This document shows positions 13,860-20,453 of a stretch of DNA of 22,464 bases, piece after piece. The stretch covers positions 1-22,464 of IMG/VR virus record IMGVR_UViG_3300003794_000015, one strand, 5' to 3'. Both the position numbers and the translations under genes were made by a program. Every line of letters begins with the position of its first letter. The first letter of the stretch is position 1. The DNA comes from a virus. The notes beneath the pieces are model-generated. The model saw only the letters and a list, made by a program, of their open reading frames with translations, did not search any database and had not been told where the DNA came from.

Positions 13860-15236
13860 TTAGGCAGCGTCCAGCGTGCGGTCGAACGCATTCCACTGCT
13901 TCTTGACGACGACATGGAACTTCTTGTTCGTCGCCGTCTTGAACCCGTTCACGCTCAGCCACTTGCCAACCTCGCCGGCATCCTTCGCCGACGGGCTCAT
14001 CGTTCCTGTGACGCGCTGGATGATCTGAGTTGCGTTCAGCTTCTCGATCGTTGCTGCTGCCTTCTTCAGTTCATCACCGACGACGACCAGCGGCGGAGCC
14101 TTATACGGATCGACGATCGCATCGGAGATCATGTCGATCAGCGGCATCGGCCGCTCGAACCGCTTGTTGCTGTCATACAGCTCCTGGCGTTCGGACGGAT
14201 CGAACCAGAACTGCTCGCCAGCTCTGTACGCCGCGTACACCTGCGCCCACAGTTGCTGAATGTCGATCTCCTTGACCCTGCGGACCGCCTGGACCGCGAT
14301 GTTCCAGTACCGGCGGTTCTCGCCGGTCTCAGGGAGGAACTGCTCGTCGTTAACTGTCGCGCAAATGCCGGTCCGGCGTGGATAGCTGTTGATCGACTTG
14401 GCATACGGCGGCCTGAAATCGTCGTTCTTCTTCGTCAGCCAGGCGCGAAGAGCTGCGACGTCGCTCTTGCGGAAGATGCTGTCGAGCTCACCCAGCTCAA
14501 CGATCCAGTGGCTGACAACAAGTGCAACGCTGTCCTTGTTGTTCGGATCGAGGCTCAGGCCGTCCTGGAAGAACTTGCTGCGCGGCGGCACAAGACTCGC
14601 GAAGAACTGCGTCTTGCTGAGCCCCTGATTGCCTTGGAGGACGAGGACGCCTTCGGTGCCAAGGAAACCGCGTTCGCGATGCTCATCGCTTTCGAACGGA
14701 GTGCCGTGCATCAGCAACGCGACGTTTGCAATCATCCAGCGGCGTACGATCTTTTCCTTCAGAGCGGTACTGAAATCGTCGGTCTCAACAATCGCGTCGT
14801 AGACGCATTGAAGGCGATCGGTGCCGTCCCACTCGGCGCTGAGGATCCAGTCGCGCGCTGGGTGATATGCATGGTCAGCGCCAATCATCACAAGGTTGCT
14901 GACGGCGACTTCGTGCGGGTACTGCTGCTTGCGAGCGCAGTCTGCGACGTACTCGAATGACTCGTTCCGCTGCGTGTCGGCGAAGAAGTCTCGGCCGGAT
15001 GCCTTGATCTCCAGCTCCTTCGTCATCTCGTTGTACCTGCATGTGATCCCGTAATGGGCAAGAAGCGCCTCGGTGTTCTCCTTGCATCCGACTGGCCTAG
15101 GCTCACCACGCCCGTTTGCGCGAACGATCGGGAAGTCGCAGTCCGTATCGTTGATCTCGGCTTCGAGCGCAGCCCTCTCCGCTTCAAGCTCTGCCAACCG
15201 CCTTGCGCGGTCATGCTTGTTCGTTGCGCTGCTCAT
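13860..15236 (-). CDS. VapE/VirE-family P-loop ATPase, probable replicative helicase-like protein
   Basis: The 458-aa protein belongs by motif to the virulence-associated E family, P-loop ATPases found in many prophages next to primases. Walker A is VLQGNQGLSKTQFF (Gly202 to Thr209), and the Walker B-like acidic segment is HWIVELGELDSI (about 243-253). It is followed by an RAWLTKKNDDFRPPYAKSIN block and a conserved arginine pair in ETGENRRYWNI (about 304-313), likely sensor/finger residues. The N-terminus has a coiled coil (about 8-28). The family is thought to unwind DNA at initiation, by analogy to D5-like helicases. ATG 15236 overlaps the PrimPol stop (ATGA) behind AAGGAG at 5 nt, so the two are translationally coupled. 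A terminator and repeat cluster follow. Confidence 0.85.
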   Translation of the reverse strand: MSSATNKHDRARRLAELEAERAALEAEINDTDCDFPIVRANGRGEPRPVGCKENTEALLAHYGITCRYNEMTKELEIKASGRDFFADTQRNESFEYVADCARKQQYPHEVAVSNLVMIGADHAYHPARDWILSAEWDGTDRLQCVYDAIVETDDFSTALKEKIVRRWMIANVALLMHGTPFESDEHRERGFLGTEGVLVLQGNQGLSKTQFFASLVPPRSKFFQDGLSLDPNNKDSVALVVSHWIVELGELDSIFRKSDVAALRAWLTKKNDDFRPPYAKSINSYPRRTGICATVNDEQFLPETGENRRYWNIAVQAVRRVKEIDIQQLWAQVYAAYRAGEQFWFDPSERQELYDSNKRFERPMPLIDMISDAIVDPYKAPPLVVVGDELKKAAATIEKLNATQIIQRVTGTMSPSAKDAGEVGKWLSVNGFKTATNKKFHVVVKKQWNAFDRTLDAA

Positions 15237-16111
15237 GTCAGCTCCTTGATTTGTTGTTTGAGTTGTTCAAGGCGGGCGTTGATCTTGGCCGCCTTCACCC
15301 TGTCGATCACGCGCTTTTCAGTGATCCAGCTCGTGTCGCATGCCGAGCAATACAGGACGCCAAAGCCCGCATCCTTCCGCCAGAACGCGGCGCTCGCCGA
15401 CTTGTCGTCGTGGAATGGGCAGCGGCAGATGTACTTCCCGCCGACCTCAGTCTGCTCAAGCGTGATGTGAGGGCTGGAACGGAAGCCGACGACAAGCGAC
15501 CACGGCAGGCGATAGCTGCCGTCAACCTTCGACGATGGCCTAGCGATCGGCTTGTCGATCGGACCGTAGTGGGACGCCAGAGCGAAAGCCCAGTCCGCCG
15601 AGCCCACGCCTGTTGTCATCGCGGCTGGCGCCCACCGGTACGCACCGACATCCGTCCTCGACGGCGGCAGGACGACGTAACCGCCATCACCGCGGATGTC
15701 GATCCCTTCGAGCACATTTGCGCGATTCGACACCCGCCGCGAGCGGTCATACGCAACGTAGACGTGCGCACCGCCTGACGGGGTCTGAACCGTCTTCGTA
15801 TCGATCTGTGGATCGTCCGTCGTCGCTGTCAGGAACTGCTGCAGCGCCCTGCGGCCGTTCTTGTCGTTCTTCATGTCGATGTCGATCACCCAGACGGAAG
15901 ACGCTGCGCCGGTCGCGAGCCCGATGTTTGCGTCTGGATGTTCAGCCCACCATGCCTCAATCGCCGAGCAATCACTGGAGGCGTCCTTGTGGCCGCGGGA
16001 ACCGGCGAGCGGCACCTTGGTGCCGGGGGTGAGAGGGAACACGCGCCAACCGAGCGACGCGTAGTGAAGCGCCCACTGCTTGATGGGCGACTGTTCGGAT
16101 AATTCGTTCAT
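15233..16111 (-). CDS. Primase-polymerase (PrimPol) with CHC2-like zinc finger
   Basis: The 292-aa protein begins with the bifunctional primase/polymerase domain (about 10-185). Motifs are the catalytic acid pair VWVIDIDM (Asp77, Asp79), the SGGAHVY motif (Ser112 to His116) and GIDIRGDGGYVVLPPS with a third acid (Asp138). The C-terminal part holds a zinc finger like that of DnaG primases, CRCPFHDDKSAS with Cys231 and His234, then YCSACD with Cys255 and Cys258. It would prime DNA synthesis at the phage origin. I chose ATG 16111 because AGGA lies 5 nt upstream and the family N-terminus starts here; the open frame runs 25 codons further but that part is non-conserved. The CHC2-like finger after the PrimPol domain is an uncommon order. 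Confidence 0.85.
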   Translation of the reverse strand: MNELSEQSPIKQWALHYASLGWRVFPLTPGTKVPLAGSRGHKDASSDCSAIEAWWAEHPDANIGLATGAASSVWVIDIDMKNDKNGRRALQQFLTATTDDPQIDTKTVQTPSGGAHVYVAYDRSRRVSNRANVLEGIDIRGDGGYVVLPPSRTDVGAYRWAPAAMTTGVGSADWAFALASHYGPIDKPIARPSSKVDGSYRLPWSLVVGFRSSPHITLEQTEVGGKYICRCPFHDDKSASAAFWRKDAGFGVLYCSACDTSWITEKRVIDRVKAAKINARLEQLKQQIKELT

Positions 16112-16131
16112 CCTGGTCCTTTGATAGGGGC

Positions 16132-16206
16132 CGGCCCAAGCTCCAAGACCGCGGCAACGGTAGAACAGGACGGATGCATTGCGCACCCTTAACGGAGCTT
16201 GGGCCG
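16132..16206. promoter_or_regulatory. 13-bp perfect inverted repeat upstream of PrimPol
   Basis: CGGCCCAAGCTCC (16132-16144) and its exact complement GGAGCTTGGGCCG (16194-16206) flank 49 nt. The structure lies 20 nt upstream of the PrimPol start on the minus strand. In RNA it would make a long strong stem ending close to the ribosome-binding site; in DNA it could bind a dimeric regulator with spaced sites. Which one applies cannot be told from sequence. Confidence 0.6.
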
Positions 16207-16285
16207 TTTGATTGGTTAACTGTTTGCCCTAAATCTTTTGAGTTGGTTGCCGCCAACTGTGAGCCAGTACTCAACTTCCTAGTCA

Positions 16286-16300
16286 CTCACATCTGTATTT
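16286..16300 (-). promoter_or_regulatory. TAAATA-type site between the nuclease and PrimPol genes
   Basis: GATACTAAATACAGATG on the minus strand lies in the 242-nt gap that holds no gene. It includes AAATACAG, the same core as the origin repeats. It may be a promoter -10 element for the replication operon or an extra binding site of the origin-repeat protein. Confidence 0.35.
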
Positions 16301-16353
16301 AGTATCAGTCTCAAAATTTCTTCAGAAAACAGCCGACCGGCTTAGGGTCACCG

Positions 16354-16890
16354 CTACCAAAGAGCGCGCGCTTCCAACTGGTCCACGATCCTCTCGTACT
16401 CTTCTCTTGTTGGTGGTCGATCGTGTTTCCACAGCGATAGCACCAGTTTGGCTCGCCTCTCACACTGCTCCGGCGTAGAACGGTCGCGAGGTCGAGGGAC
16501 GTGCTCGCAGGTATCCCTCTTCTTCCGTCCTTTCCCTGTCTGGATAAGCGCGCGCAGTTCGCGGTCCTTCCAATCAGTATTTCGGCTGAGACCGCTGACA
16601 CTATTTGTCAGATGGAACCTGTACGACAGTTGGTCGATCCACCACGCTTCGAGGTCAGCGAGTTGATCGACGGGACACTGGTCGACGACCTTCGCGGAGA
16701 TCGTCTGCCCTTCGTTGAGCAGCGCTCGAATGTGGCCACACTTATGCGTGCTACCACCTCGGCGCGCTTCGCTGAGATGCTGTCTCAAGCGTTTTACAGG
16801 GTCGATTGAATGACCACAGTAGAACGGTCTGTTGTCGTTCCCGTGCAAAACATAGATGTACTCAAGCTCTTCTGCTCGCTGTTGTCCCAT
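16354..16890 (-). CDS. GIY-YIG nuclease (free-standing homing endonuclease-like)
   Basis: The 178-aa product has a GIY-YIG domain in the first 90 residues. The two tyrosine motifs are in EYIYVLHG and FYCGHS, then DPVKRLRQHLSEARRG with the conserved arginine and a metal-binding glutamate in ADLEAWWIDQL. The basic C-terminal region (about 100-178; KDRELRALIQTGKGRKKRD) could bind DNA. I chose ATG 16890 because GGAG lies 6 nt upstream; a TTG two codons earlier is less likely. It stands alone between the small early genes and PrimPol. No intron splice signal or split exon is evident, so it is probably free-standing, a mobile gene inserted into the replication module. Confidence 0.75.
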   Translation of the reverse strand: MGQQRAEELEYIYVLHGNDNRPFYCGHSIDPVKRLRQHLSEARRGGSTHKCGHIRALLNEGQTISAKVVDQCPVDQLADLEAWWIDQLSYRFHLTNSVSGLSRNTDWKDRELRALIQTGKGRKKRDTCEHVPRPRDRSTPEQCERRAKLVLSLWKHDRPPTREEYERIVDQLEARALW

Positions 16891-16898
16891 CTGCAACT

Positions 16899-16916
16899 CC
16901 TAAATCTATATTTAGG
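16899..16916 (-). promoter_or_regulatory. CCTAAAT-ATAG-ATTTAGG palindrome over the nuclease ribosome-binding site
   Basis: A perfect inverted repeat with 7-bp arms and a 4-nt centre overlaps the TAGGAG of the nuclease gene. It may hide the ribosome-binding site in an RNA hairpin, act as an operator, or contain a TAAATA -10 box. Self-nucleases are often tightly controlled in this manner, but the role here is inference. Confidence 0.5.
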
Positions 16917-17000
16917 GCGCAGATAGGGCAACGTTGAGCTTGATCAATCTTTAAATGCCCGTTCCGTTGGGGCGCCTCCCTTCAGATCACGTTATGCAGA

Positions 17001-17378
17001 TTACTTTTCGTCCTTCAGCTCGTACGTGAATGTGATATAGGACCGGCGGGTACGGAAGCCCGGAAGACCAGACTTGATCGGCTTACGCCCCTTGATCGAC
17101 TTCCTATTGAGCATCACATGCGTGCACCCTTCGCTGATCAGCTCGACTGCCTTCTCGACCAGCCGCCGATCAGCATTCGGATAGATGTAGACCATCCTCT
17201 TGTTGTACCGCAGCGACGTAGTACCGTATCCGGGAATCCGGCGCATGAAGCTGAGCCATTCACGGCAACCGATGACCGGACTGAGTTCCATCAGTTCGAG
17301 CAACTTGCTCCGGTCGTCACCCTCGGCGATGTAGCCCACACCGTACTTGTTCAGTTCAAACATGTTGCCGCCACTCAT
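17001..17378 (-). CDS. Hypothetical early phage protein (125 aa)
   Basis: The product begins MSGGNMFELNKYGVGYIAEG. A middle segment, CREWLSFMRRIPGYGTTSLR and YNKRMVYIYPNADRRLVEKA, is followed by a basic stretch (RKSIKGRKPIKSGLPGFRTR). No known family recognised; the basic part could contact nucleic acid. ATG 17378 overlaps the stop of the upstream 57-aa gene (ATGA) behind AGAGGT, so the two are translationally coupled. An upstream in-frame start would add 12 residues but lacks a ribosome-binding site. Confidence 0.6.
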   Translation of the reverse strand: MSGGNMFELNKYGVGYIAEGDDRSKLLELMELSPVIGCREWLSFMRRIPGYGTTSLRYNKRMVYIYPNADRRLVEKAVELISEGCTHVMLNRKSIKGRKPIKSGLPGFRTRRSYITFTYELKDEK

Positions 17379-17548
17379 TGCATTACCTCTACCGACTCCA
17401 CACCAATACCGCAAAACTCCTCCATCGTGTGAGATTCGACTTTGATCGAATCTCCGTCGCTGATCACCGCAATCAACGCGGTGTCGGGATCGGAAAATTC
17501 ACTGGCAAGGATTTCTCCAGCGAGCTTAGCTACAGCGAACAGGTTCAT
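17375..17548 (-). CDS. Small acidic hypothetical protein (57 aa)
   Basis: A gene shorter than usual cut-offs. The product starts MNLFAVAKLAGEILASEFSD and continues DTALIAVISDGDSIKVESHT, ending in ESVEVMQ. It is acidic, alpha/beta in pattern and has no cysteine motif. ATG 17548 follows GGAG at 6 nt, and its TGA overlaps the ATG of the next gene. It is the first gene of a minus-strand pair read away from the divergent operator region at 17549-17662. Function unknown; early position and acidity are compatible with a host-takeover or inhibitor peptide, which is speculation. Confidence 0.65.
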   Translation of the reverse strand: MNLFAVAKLAGEILASEFSDPDTALIAVISDGDSIKVESHTMEEFCGIGVESVEVMQ

Positions 17549-17613
17549 AAGTTACTCCACATCTGTCTATCAGCACCGTGCTGACGGAAGCCAACTGTGC
17601 TTACGAATCGGTG

Positions 17614-17650
17614 TTAACTGGTGTGCAGATCAATCACTACAATTGATCTG
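17614..17650 (+). promoter_or_regulatory. Promoter (TTAACT-18-TACAAT) overlapped by a 9-bp dyad operator
   Basis: TTAACT at 17614-17619 and TACAAT at 17638-17643 are spaced by 18 nt and make a plausible sigma-70 promoter. A perfect dyad, CAGATCAAT-7 nt-ATTGATCTG (17626-17650), is centred on the -10 box. A second TTAAC lies at 17650-17655, and CAGCAC-C-GTGCTG lies at 17570-17582. The expected start point is near 17650, only about 13 nt before the ATG of the next gene. A dimeric repressor binding here would shut the promoter off. Confidence 0.6.
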
Positions 17651-17662
17651 TTAACATTCGGC

Positions 17663-18286
17663 ATGAACATTGACCCCTACGAGCTGTGGTGGAGAGCGCT
17701 TGAACTGAGCAATCCTTCACATTGGAGCCCGCTTGTCTCACACTATTTTTTGGACGTGCGCGGAAAGAGGTTCGATGAATGGTGGAAGCATTGCGAACCG
17801 TTCTTCACCGAGCCTGCTGACGACGCGGACCTGAGGAGCGTCTACCTGATCAAGGACGCGAGTGACTACGACCATTACGCCTCAATGTTCGAGGAGGACG
17901 GTCTGACTGTTTTGCTTGATCTGACCGCGACGAAAGATCAGCTACTGCGGGAGTTTGAGACACTGCTACGGAAGAAGCACACGGGGAAAGTTGGACGGCC
18001 TCCGAAGCAAGTGCGCGGCGCTGAGTTCTCTCTCAGTAGTCACCTGTCCGATGCGCGTCTCAAGTCCATAAAGACTGCGCTTGATGTGTACGAGCGTCGC
18101 AAGATCGTCGCTCCTAAGGAAAAGAACCCGGACGTCGCTAGGGCTCTGCAGATTCCATACGACTGGGGCACCAGAAAGCTAAACAGCGGAGAGAAACGCG
18201 TTCTTTCAGCGACGATCAGTCGTTATTTAAAGCAGGCGGAGAATCTTATTGGTGGGGTTTGCCAAGGAGTATTCCCTGCAAAATAG
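17663..18286 (+). CDS. Hypothetical protein behind an operator-promoter, possible regulator
   Basis: The 207-aa product begins MNIDPYELWWRALELSNPSH. An N-terminal alpha/beta part (about 1-100, including LRSVYLIKDASDYDHYASMF) is followed by a basic helical C-terminal part (about 115-195; KKHTGKVGRPPKQVRG and RLKSIKTALDVYERRKIVAP). The GRPPK stretch resembles an AT-hook-like DNA contact. I chose ATG 17663 because the promoter just upstream would start transcription near 17650; the TTCGG before it is a weak ribosome-binding site, so a short-leader message is likely. It sits where a lysogeny regulator could lie, but no helix-turn-helix is clearly recognisable. Function uncertain. Confidence 0.5.
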   Translation: MNIDPYELWWRALELSNPSHWSPLVSHYFLDVRGKRFDEWWKHCEPFFTEPADDADLRSVYLIKDASDYDHYASMFEEDGLTVLLDLTATKDQLLREFETLLRKKHTGKVGRPPKQVRGAEFSLSSHLSDARLKSIKTALDVYERRKIVAPKEKNPDVARALQIPYDWGTRKLNSGEKRVLSATISRYLKQAENLIGGVCQGVFPAK

Positions 18287-18304
18287 CAGAATTGCAAAGA
18301 TTTC

Positions 18305-18333
18305 TTGATTCAACCAGCGACCTCCCCTAAATA
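18305..18333 (+). promoter_or_regulatory. Sigma-70-like promoter TTGATT-17-TAAATA
   Basis: TTGATT at 18305-18310 and TAAATA at 18328-18333 have the ideal 17-nt spacer. They lie 38 nt before the start of the 24-aa membrane peptide and would drive that gene and the next one. The best-formed member of the TAAATA set. Confidence 0.6.
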
Positions 18334-18370
18334 TCTGTGCGGCATTAAGCCCGCAATTCAGGAGGAGATC

Positions 18371-18445
18371 ATGCTCGAAATTATTGCAATCGTTGGAGTA
18401 GTTCTAACAGCGGCACTCGCGCTTTGGAAAGACCCGAGGGAATAA
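18371..18445 (+). CDS. 24-aa single-pass membrane peptide
   Basis: A tiny gene: ATG 18371 follows AGGAGG at 5 nt, the strongest ribosome-binding site in the window. The product begins MLEIIAIVGVVLTAALALWK and ends DPRE: one transmembrane helix (about 3-19) with a short charged tail. Size and shape resemble KdpF-type or phage membrane micropeptides, but homology cannot be judged at this length. Its promoter lies 38 nt upstream and the next gene starts 2 nt after its stop. Possible roles include a superinfection or membrane-modulating peptide; none is demonstrated. Confidence 0.65.
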   Translation: MLEIIAIVGVVLTAALALWKDPRE

Positions 18446-18446
18446 T

Positions 18447-18824
18447 ATGACGGAAGTACAGTTGCGTCTTGGGAAAGACGGCATCTACAAGTTCCCTTGG
18501 AAGTCTAGGTGGTTATCGACTGGAACCAATGATCACCAAGTTGCGCTGCAACAGGCAAGCGACTACCGAATCAAGCAGCTAGCTCGCTCAGCGGAGAACG
18601 AATCAGAATCGACCGCTGATCTAGCAACAGCGTTGATCCAGTCGGGCGACGTTGAGACGTACTGCTCACTGGCGTCAGAAATACTAAGCCGTGGGCTGCC
18701 GCTTACCGCTGCTCAGATCGCATTTCTTCATCACCCGCTATGGATTGTGTTCGTCTATAGCGGTAAAGCTGGAACTGATCTTAGAGCTAGGTTTCCCGTC
18801 CTCTTCTCTGAGCTTCGGAATTAG
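18447..18824 (+). CDS. Hypothetical protein (125 aa)
   Basis: Not recognised. The product begins MTEVQLRLGKDGIYKFPWKS and continues with a helical part (about 30-70; QQASDYRIKQLARSAENES) and ends in a hydrophobic but short segment (HHPLWIVFVYSGKAGTDLRA). No clear transmembrane helix or metal site. ATG 18447 lies 2 nt after the micropeptide stop behind GAGGG at 6 nt, so translation is probably coupled. A bidirectional terminator lies 13 nt after its stop. It forms a two-gene operon with the micropeptide, so the two may act together. Confidence 0.6.
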   Translation: MTEVQLRLGKDGIYKFPWKSRWLSTGTNDHQVALQQASDYRIKQLARSAENESESTADLATALIQSGDVETYCSLASEILSRGLPLTAAQIAFLHHPLWIVFVYSGKAGTDLRARFPVLFSELRN

Positions 18825-18836
18825 CTCTCGAAAGAA

Positions 18837-18859
18837 AAAGGTCGGCAATGCCGACCTTT
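18837..18859. terminator. Bidirectional rho-independent terminator
   Basis: AAAGGTCGGC-AAT-GCCGACCTTT is a perfect 10-bp stem with a 3-nt loop between two convergent genes. A-rich sequence before the stem serves as T-tract on the minus strand. It ends transcription from both sides, and the minus-strand gene stop lies at its edge. Confidence 0.85.
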
Positions 18860-19199
18860 AGCTAGTCCAACGATTGAAGTAGTCCGCCGGATCTTTGTTT
18901 TTCAGCGTTCCATACCCCCTCAGTGAGATATTCAAGTCGCCATTCGGTTTGGCCGCAATACGCAGGACTTCCCTTCCCTCACTAAGCGGCGCTCCATGCA
19001 TTACAACGTGGTCACCCACGACGAGTTCGCTCGCTGGCACTCGCTCTATAGAGGCCGATCTGCCGCCACTATCGGTAGCGAGAATCAGGACGTGCGCACC
19101 GCAGCTTGCGCATCTCCATCCGTTCTGCCTTTTAGGAGTTCCGATGTCGCCGTCACAACTGCGGCAGGAGTATTCCTCGTTGTCAAAGTCGCTTGCCAT
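18858..19199 (-). CDS. Zinc-ribbon protein with small beta domain
   Basis: The 113-aa product begins MASDFDNEEYSCRSCDGDIG and has Cys-x2-Cys pairs in SCRSCD and RCASCGAHV (about 12-35), a zinc ribbon. A beta-rich second domain follows (about 50-105; SELVVGDHVVMHGAPLSEGR). ATG 19199 follows GGGAG, only 3 nt away. It is divergent to the integrase and shares the 19200-19316 control region with it. Function unknown. A role as a regulator of integrase or excision is suggested only by position; excisionases are usually smaller and lack zinc ribbons. Confidence 0.6.
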   Translation of the reverse strand: MASDFDNEEYSCRSCDGDIGTPKRQNGWRCASCGAHVLILATDSGGRSASIERVPASELVVGDHVVMHGAPLSEGREVLRIAAKPNGDLNISLRGYGTLKNKDPADYFNRWTS

Positions 19200-19232
19200 A
19201 CTCTCCCTTTCATCATCTGACCGCTTAGTCTA

Positions 19233-19268
19233 GCAAACAAGTTTGCCGTTGTCTTCCTCCAATAAATA
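19233..19268 (+). promoter_or_regulatory. Integrase upstream region: GCAAAC-AA-GTTTGC palindrome and TAAATA box
   Basis: A perfect 14-nt palindrome (19233-19246) lies about 16 nt upstream of TAAATA (19263-19268). The palindrome covers the place where a -35 box would stand, and no good -35 is visible, so activation or repression by a dimeric protein is plausible. The region separates the integrase from the divergent zinc-ribbon gene. Confidence 0.45.
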
Positions 19269-19316
19269 CGAGAAGGTGGAGCTGCTTATTTCACAGGCGT
19301 CACCAAGGAGAAGATG

Positions 19317-20453
19317 ATGAACGTATGCAAACACACAATCAAAGGCAAGCAGTCTGACGCTTGGTATTACCGCTTCAACTTCAAAGGGAAGCGGTACTTC
19401 GGCTCGACGGGCCATACGAACAAGACCGAAGCGCTGAAGGTCGCGCACAAGAAGTATCAGGAAGCCGTCCAGTCCAAACAGGGAAACGAAGTGGCGGCGT
19501 CGCTGAGGATTGGGGAAGCGTTCAACACGTTTCTGCGCGCGAAGAAGGCGACCCCAATGATCACGGAGTTGACGTATCGCCTGAAGAAGATGCTCGGGTC
19601 CAAGGTGGACAACAGGACGCACAAGGTGGTCGAGGTGTTCGGATTTGATGGCGCTCGGAAGTTCGAATCGCTGACGACGAAGGACGTCCAAAAGCTGATT
19701 CTTGCGCGCCGCGAGGAAGGGAACAGCAACGGAACGATCCTGACGGAGCTGTCGGCGCTCCATCAAGCTATCAAGCTGATCCGCAAGTTGGAGCACCCTG
19801 TCCCGGACCTTGATTTCGCGGAGCTGAAGAAGGACAACGCGGTTAAGGCGAACACCGGCAGGCTGCGCTACCTCAGCCTGGAAGAGGAGCGGCAGCTCCT
19901 AAACCAACTCCACCCGGAAACGATCGTCCGCGGCGTGTCCTCGGAGGCCGACAACGTCTTCCGGATGCGTCAAGACGCGTACGACCTCACTGTCCTTCTG
20001 ATCGACACCGGCGCTCGGTACAGCGAGATCGCGCAGATCGAATGGAAGGCGATCGACCTCGCGAAAGGTGAGATCTACCTCTACCGGTCCAAGGTGAAGA
20101 ACGAATCGGTCCTGGCGCTGACGAGGCGGTCAGCAGCGATCTTGGCTCGCCGCCGAGACGATAAGCGGAAAGACCAGAGGTTCGTATTCGAGAGCGAGGG
20201 CGGCGGCGCACGCAACTACTGCCCGCGGGCGTTCAACAGTGCTTGCAAGCGTGCTGGGATCGACGGGATCACGCTGCACAGCCTGCGGCACACATGGGCC
20301 AGCCGTGCCGCGCAGAACGGTTTGTCGCTCGGTGAGATACAGCAGCAACTGGGCCACTCAACGATTCAGATGAGCATGCGGTACAGCCACCTGATGCCGA
20401 ATCAGGCGTCTCGTAAGGCGGCCGACATCATGAACTCACTCCAGAACGATTAA
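19317..20453 (+). CDS. int: Tyrosine-recombinase integrase
   Basis: The protein catalyses site-specific recombination between attP and attB. It has an AP2-like N-terminal arm-binding segment (about 15-45; WYYRFNFKGKRYFGSTGHTN), a core-binding domain (about 60-160) and the catalytic domain. Catalytic residues, counted from the first of two Mets, are Arg235 in DTGARYSEI, Lys260 in YRSKVKN, His322 and Arg325 in LHSLRHTW, His348 in QLGHSTI, and Tyr357 in MSMRYSHL. All are present. I chose the second ATG (19317), which is 6 nt after AAGGAG; the first is only 3 nt away. It points towards the tRNA-Thr junction about 1.8 kb downstream, an accessory cassette lying between. Confidence 0.95.
   Translation: MNVCKHTIKGKQSDAWYYRFNFKGKRYFGSTGHTNKTEALKVAHKKYQEAVQSKQGNEVAASLRIGEAFNTFLRAKKATPMITELTYRLKKMLGSKVDNRTHKVVEVFGFDGARKFESLTTKDVQKLILARREEGNSNGTILTELSALHQAIKLIRKLEHPVPDLDFAELKKDNAVKANTGRLRYLSLEEERQLLNQLHPETIVRGVSSEADNVFRMRQDAYDLTVLLIDTGARYSEIAQIEWKAIDLAKGEIYLYRSKVKNESVLALTRRSAAILARRRDDKRKDQRFVFESEGGGARNYCPRAFNSACKRAGIDGITLHSLRHTWASRAAQNGLSLGEIQQQLGHSTIQMSMRYSHLMPNQASRKAADIMNSLQND

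Noticed and set aside
13821-14960. Long plus-strand open frame (379 codons)
   Set aside because: It is the antisense shadow of the VapE-like ATPase gene, Arg/Leu-rich with no recognisable domain.
16112-16900. Group I intron housing the GIY-YIG gene
   Set aside because: PrimPol has its own start and ribosome-binding site, and no split exon or recognisable intron core was seen.
19230-19796. Minus-strand open frame of 188 codons
   Set aside because: Antisense to the integrase N-terminal half and no ribosome-binding site.
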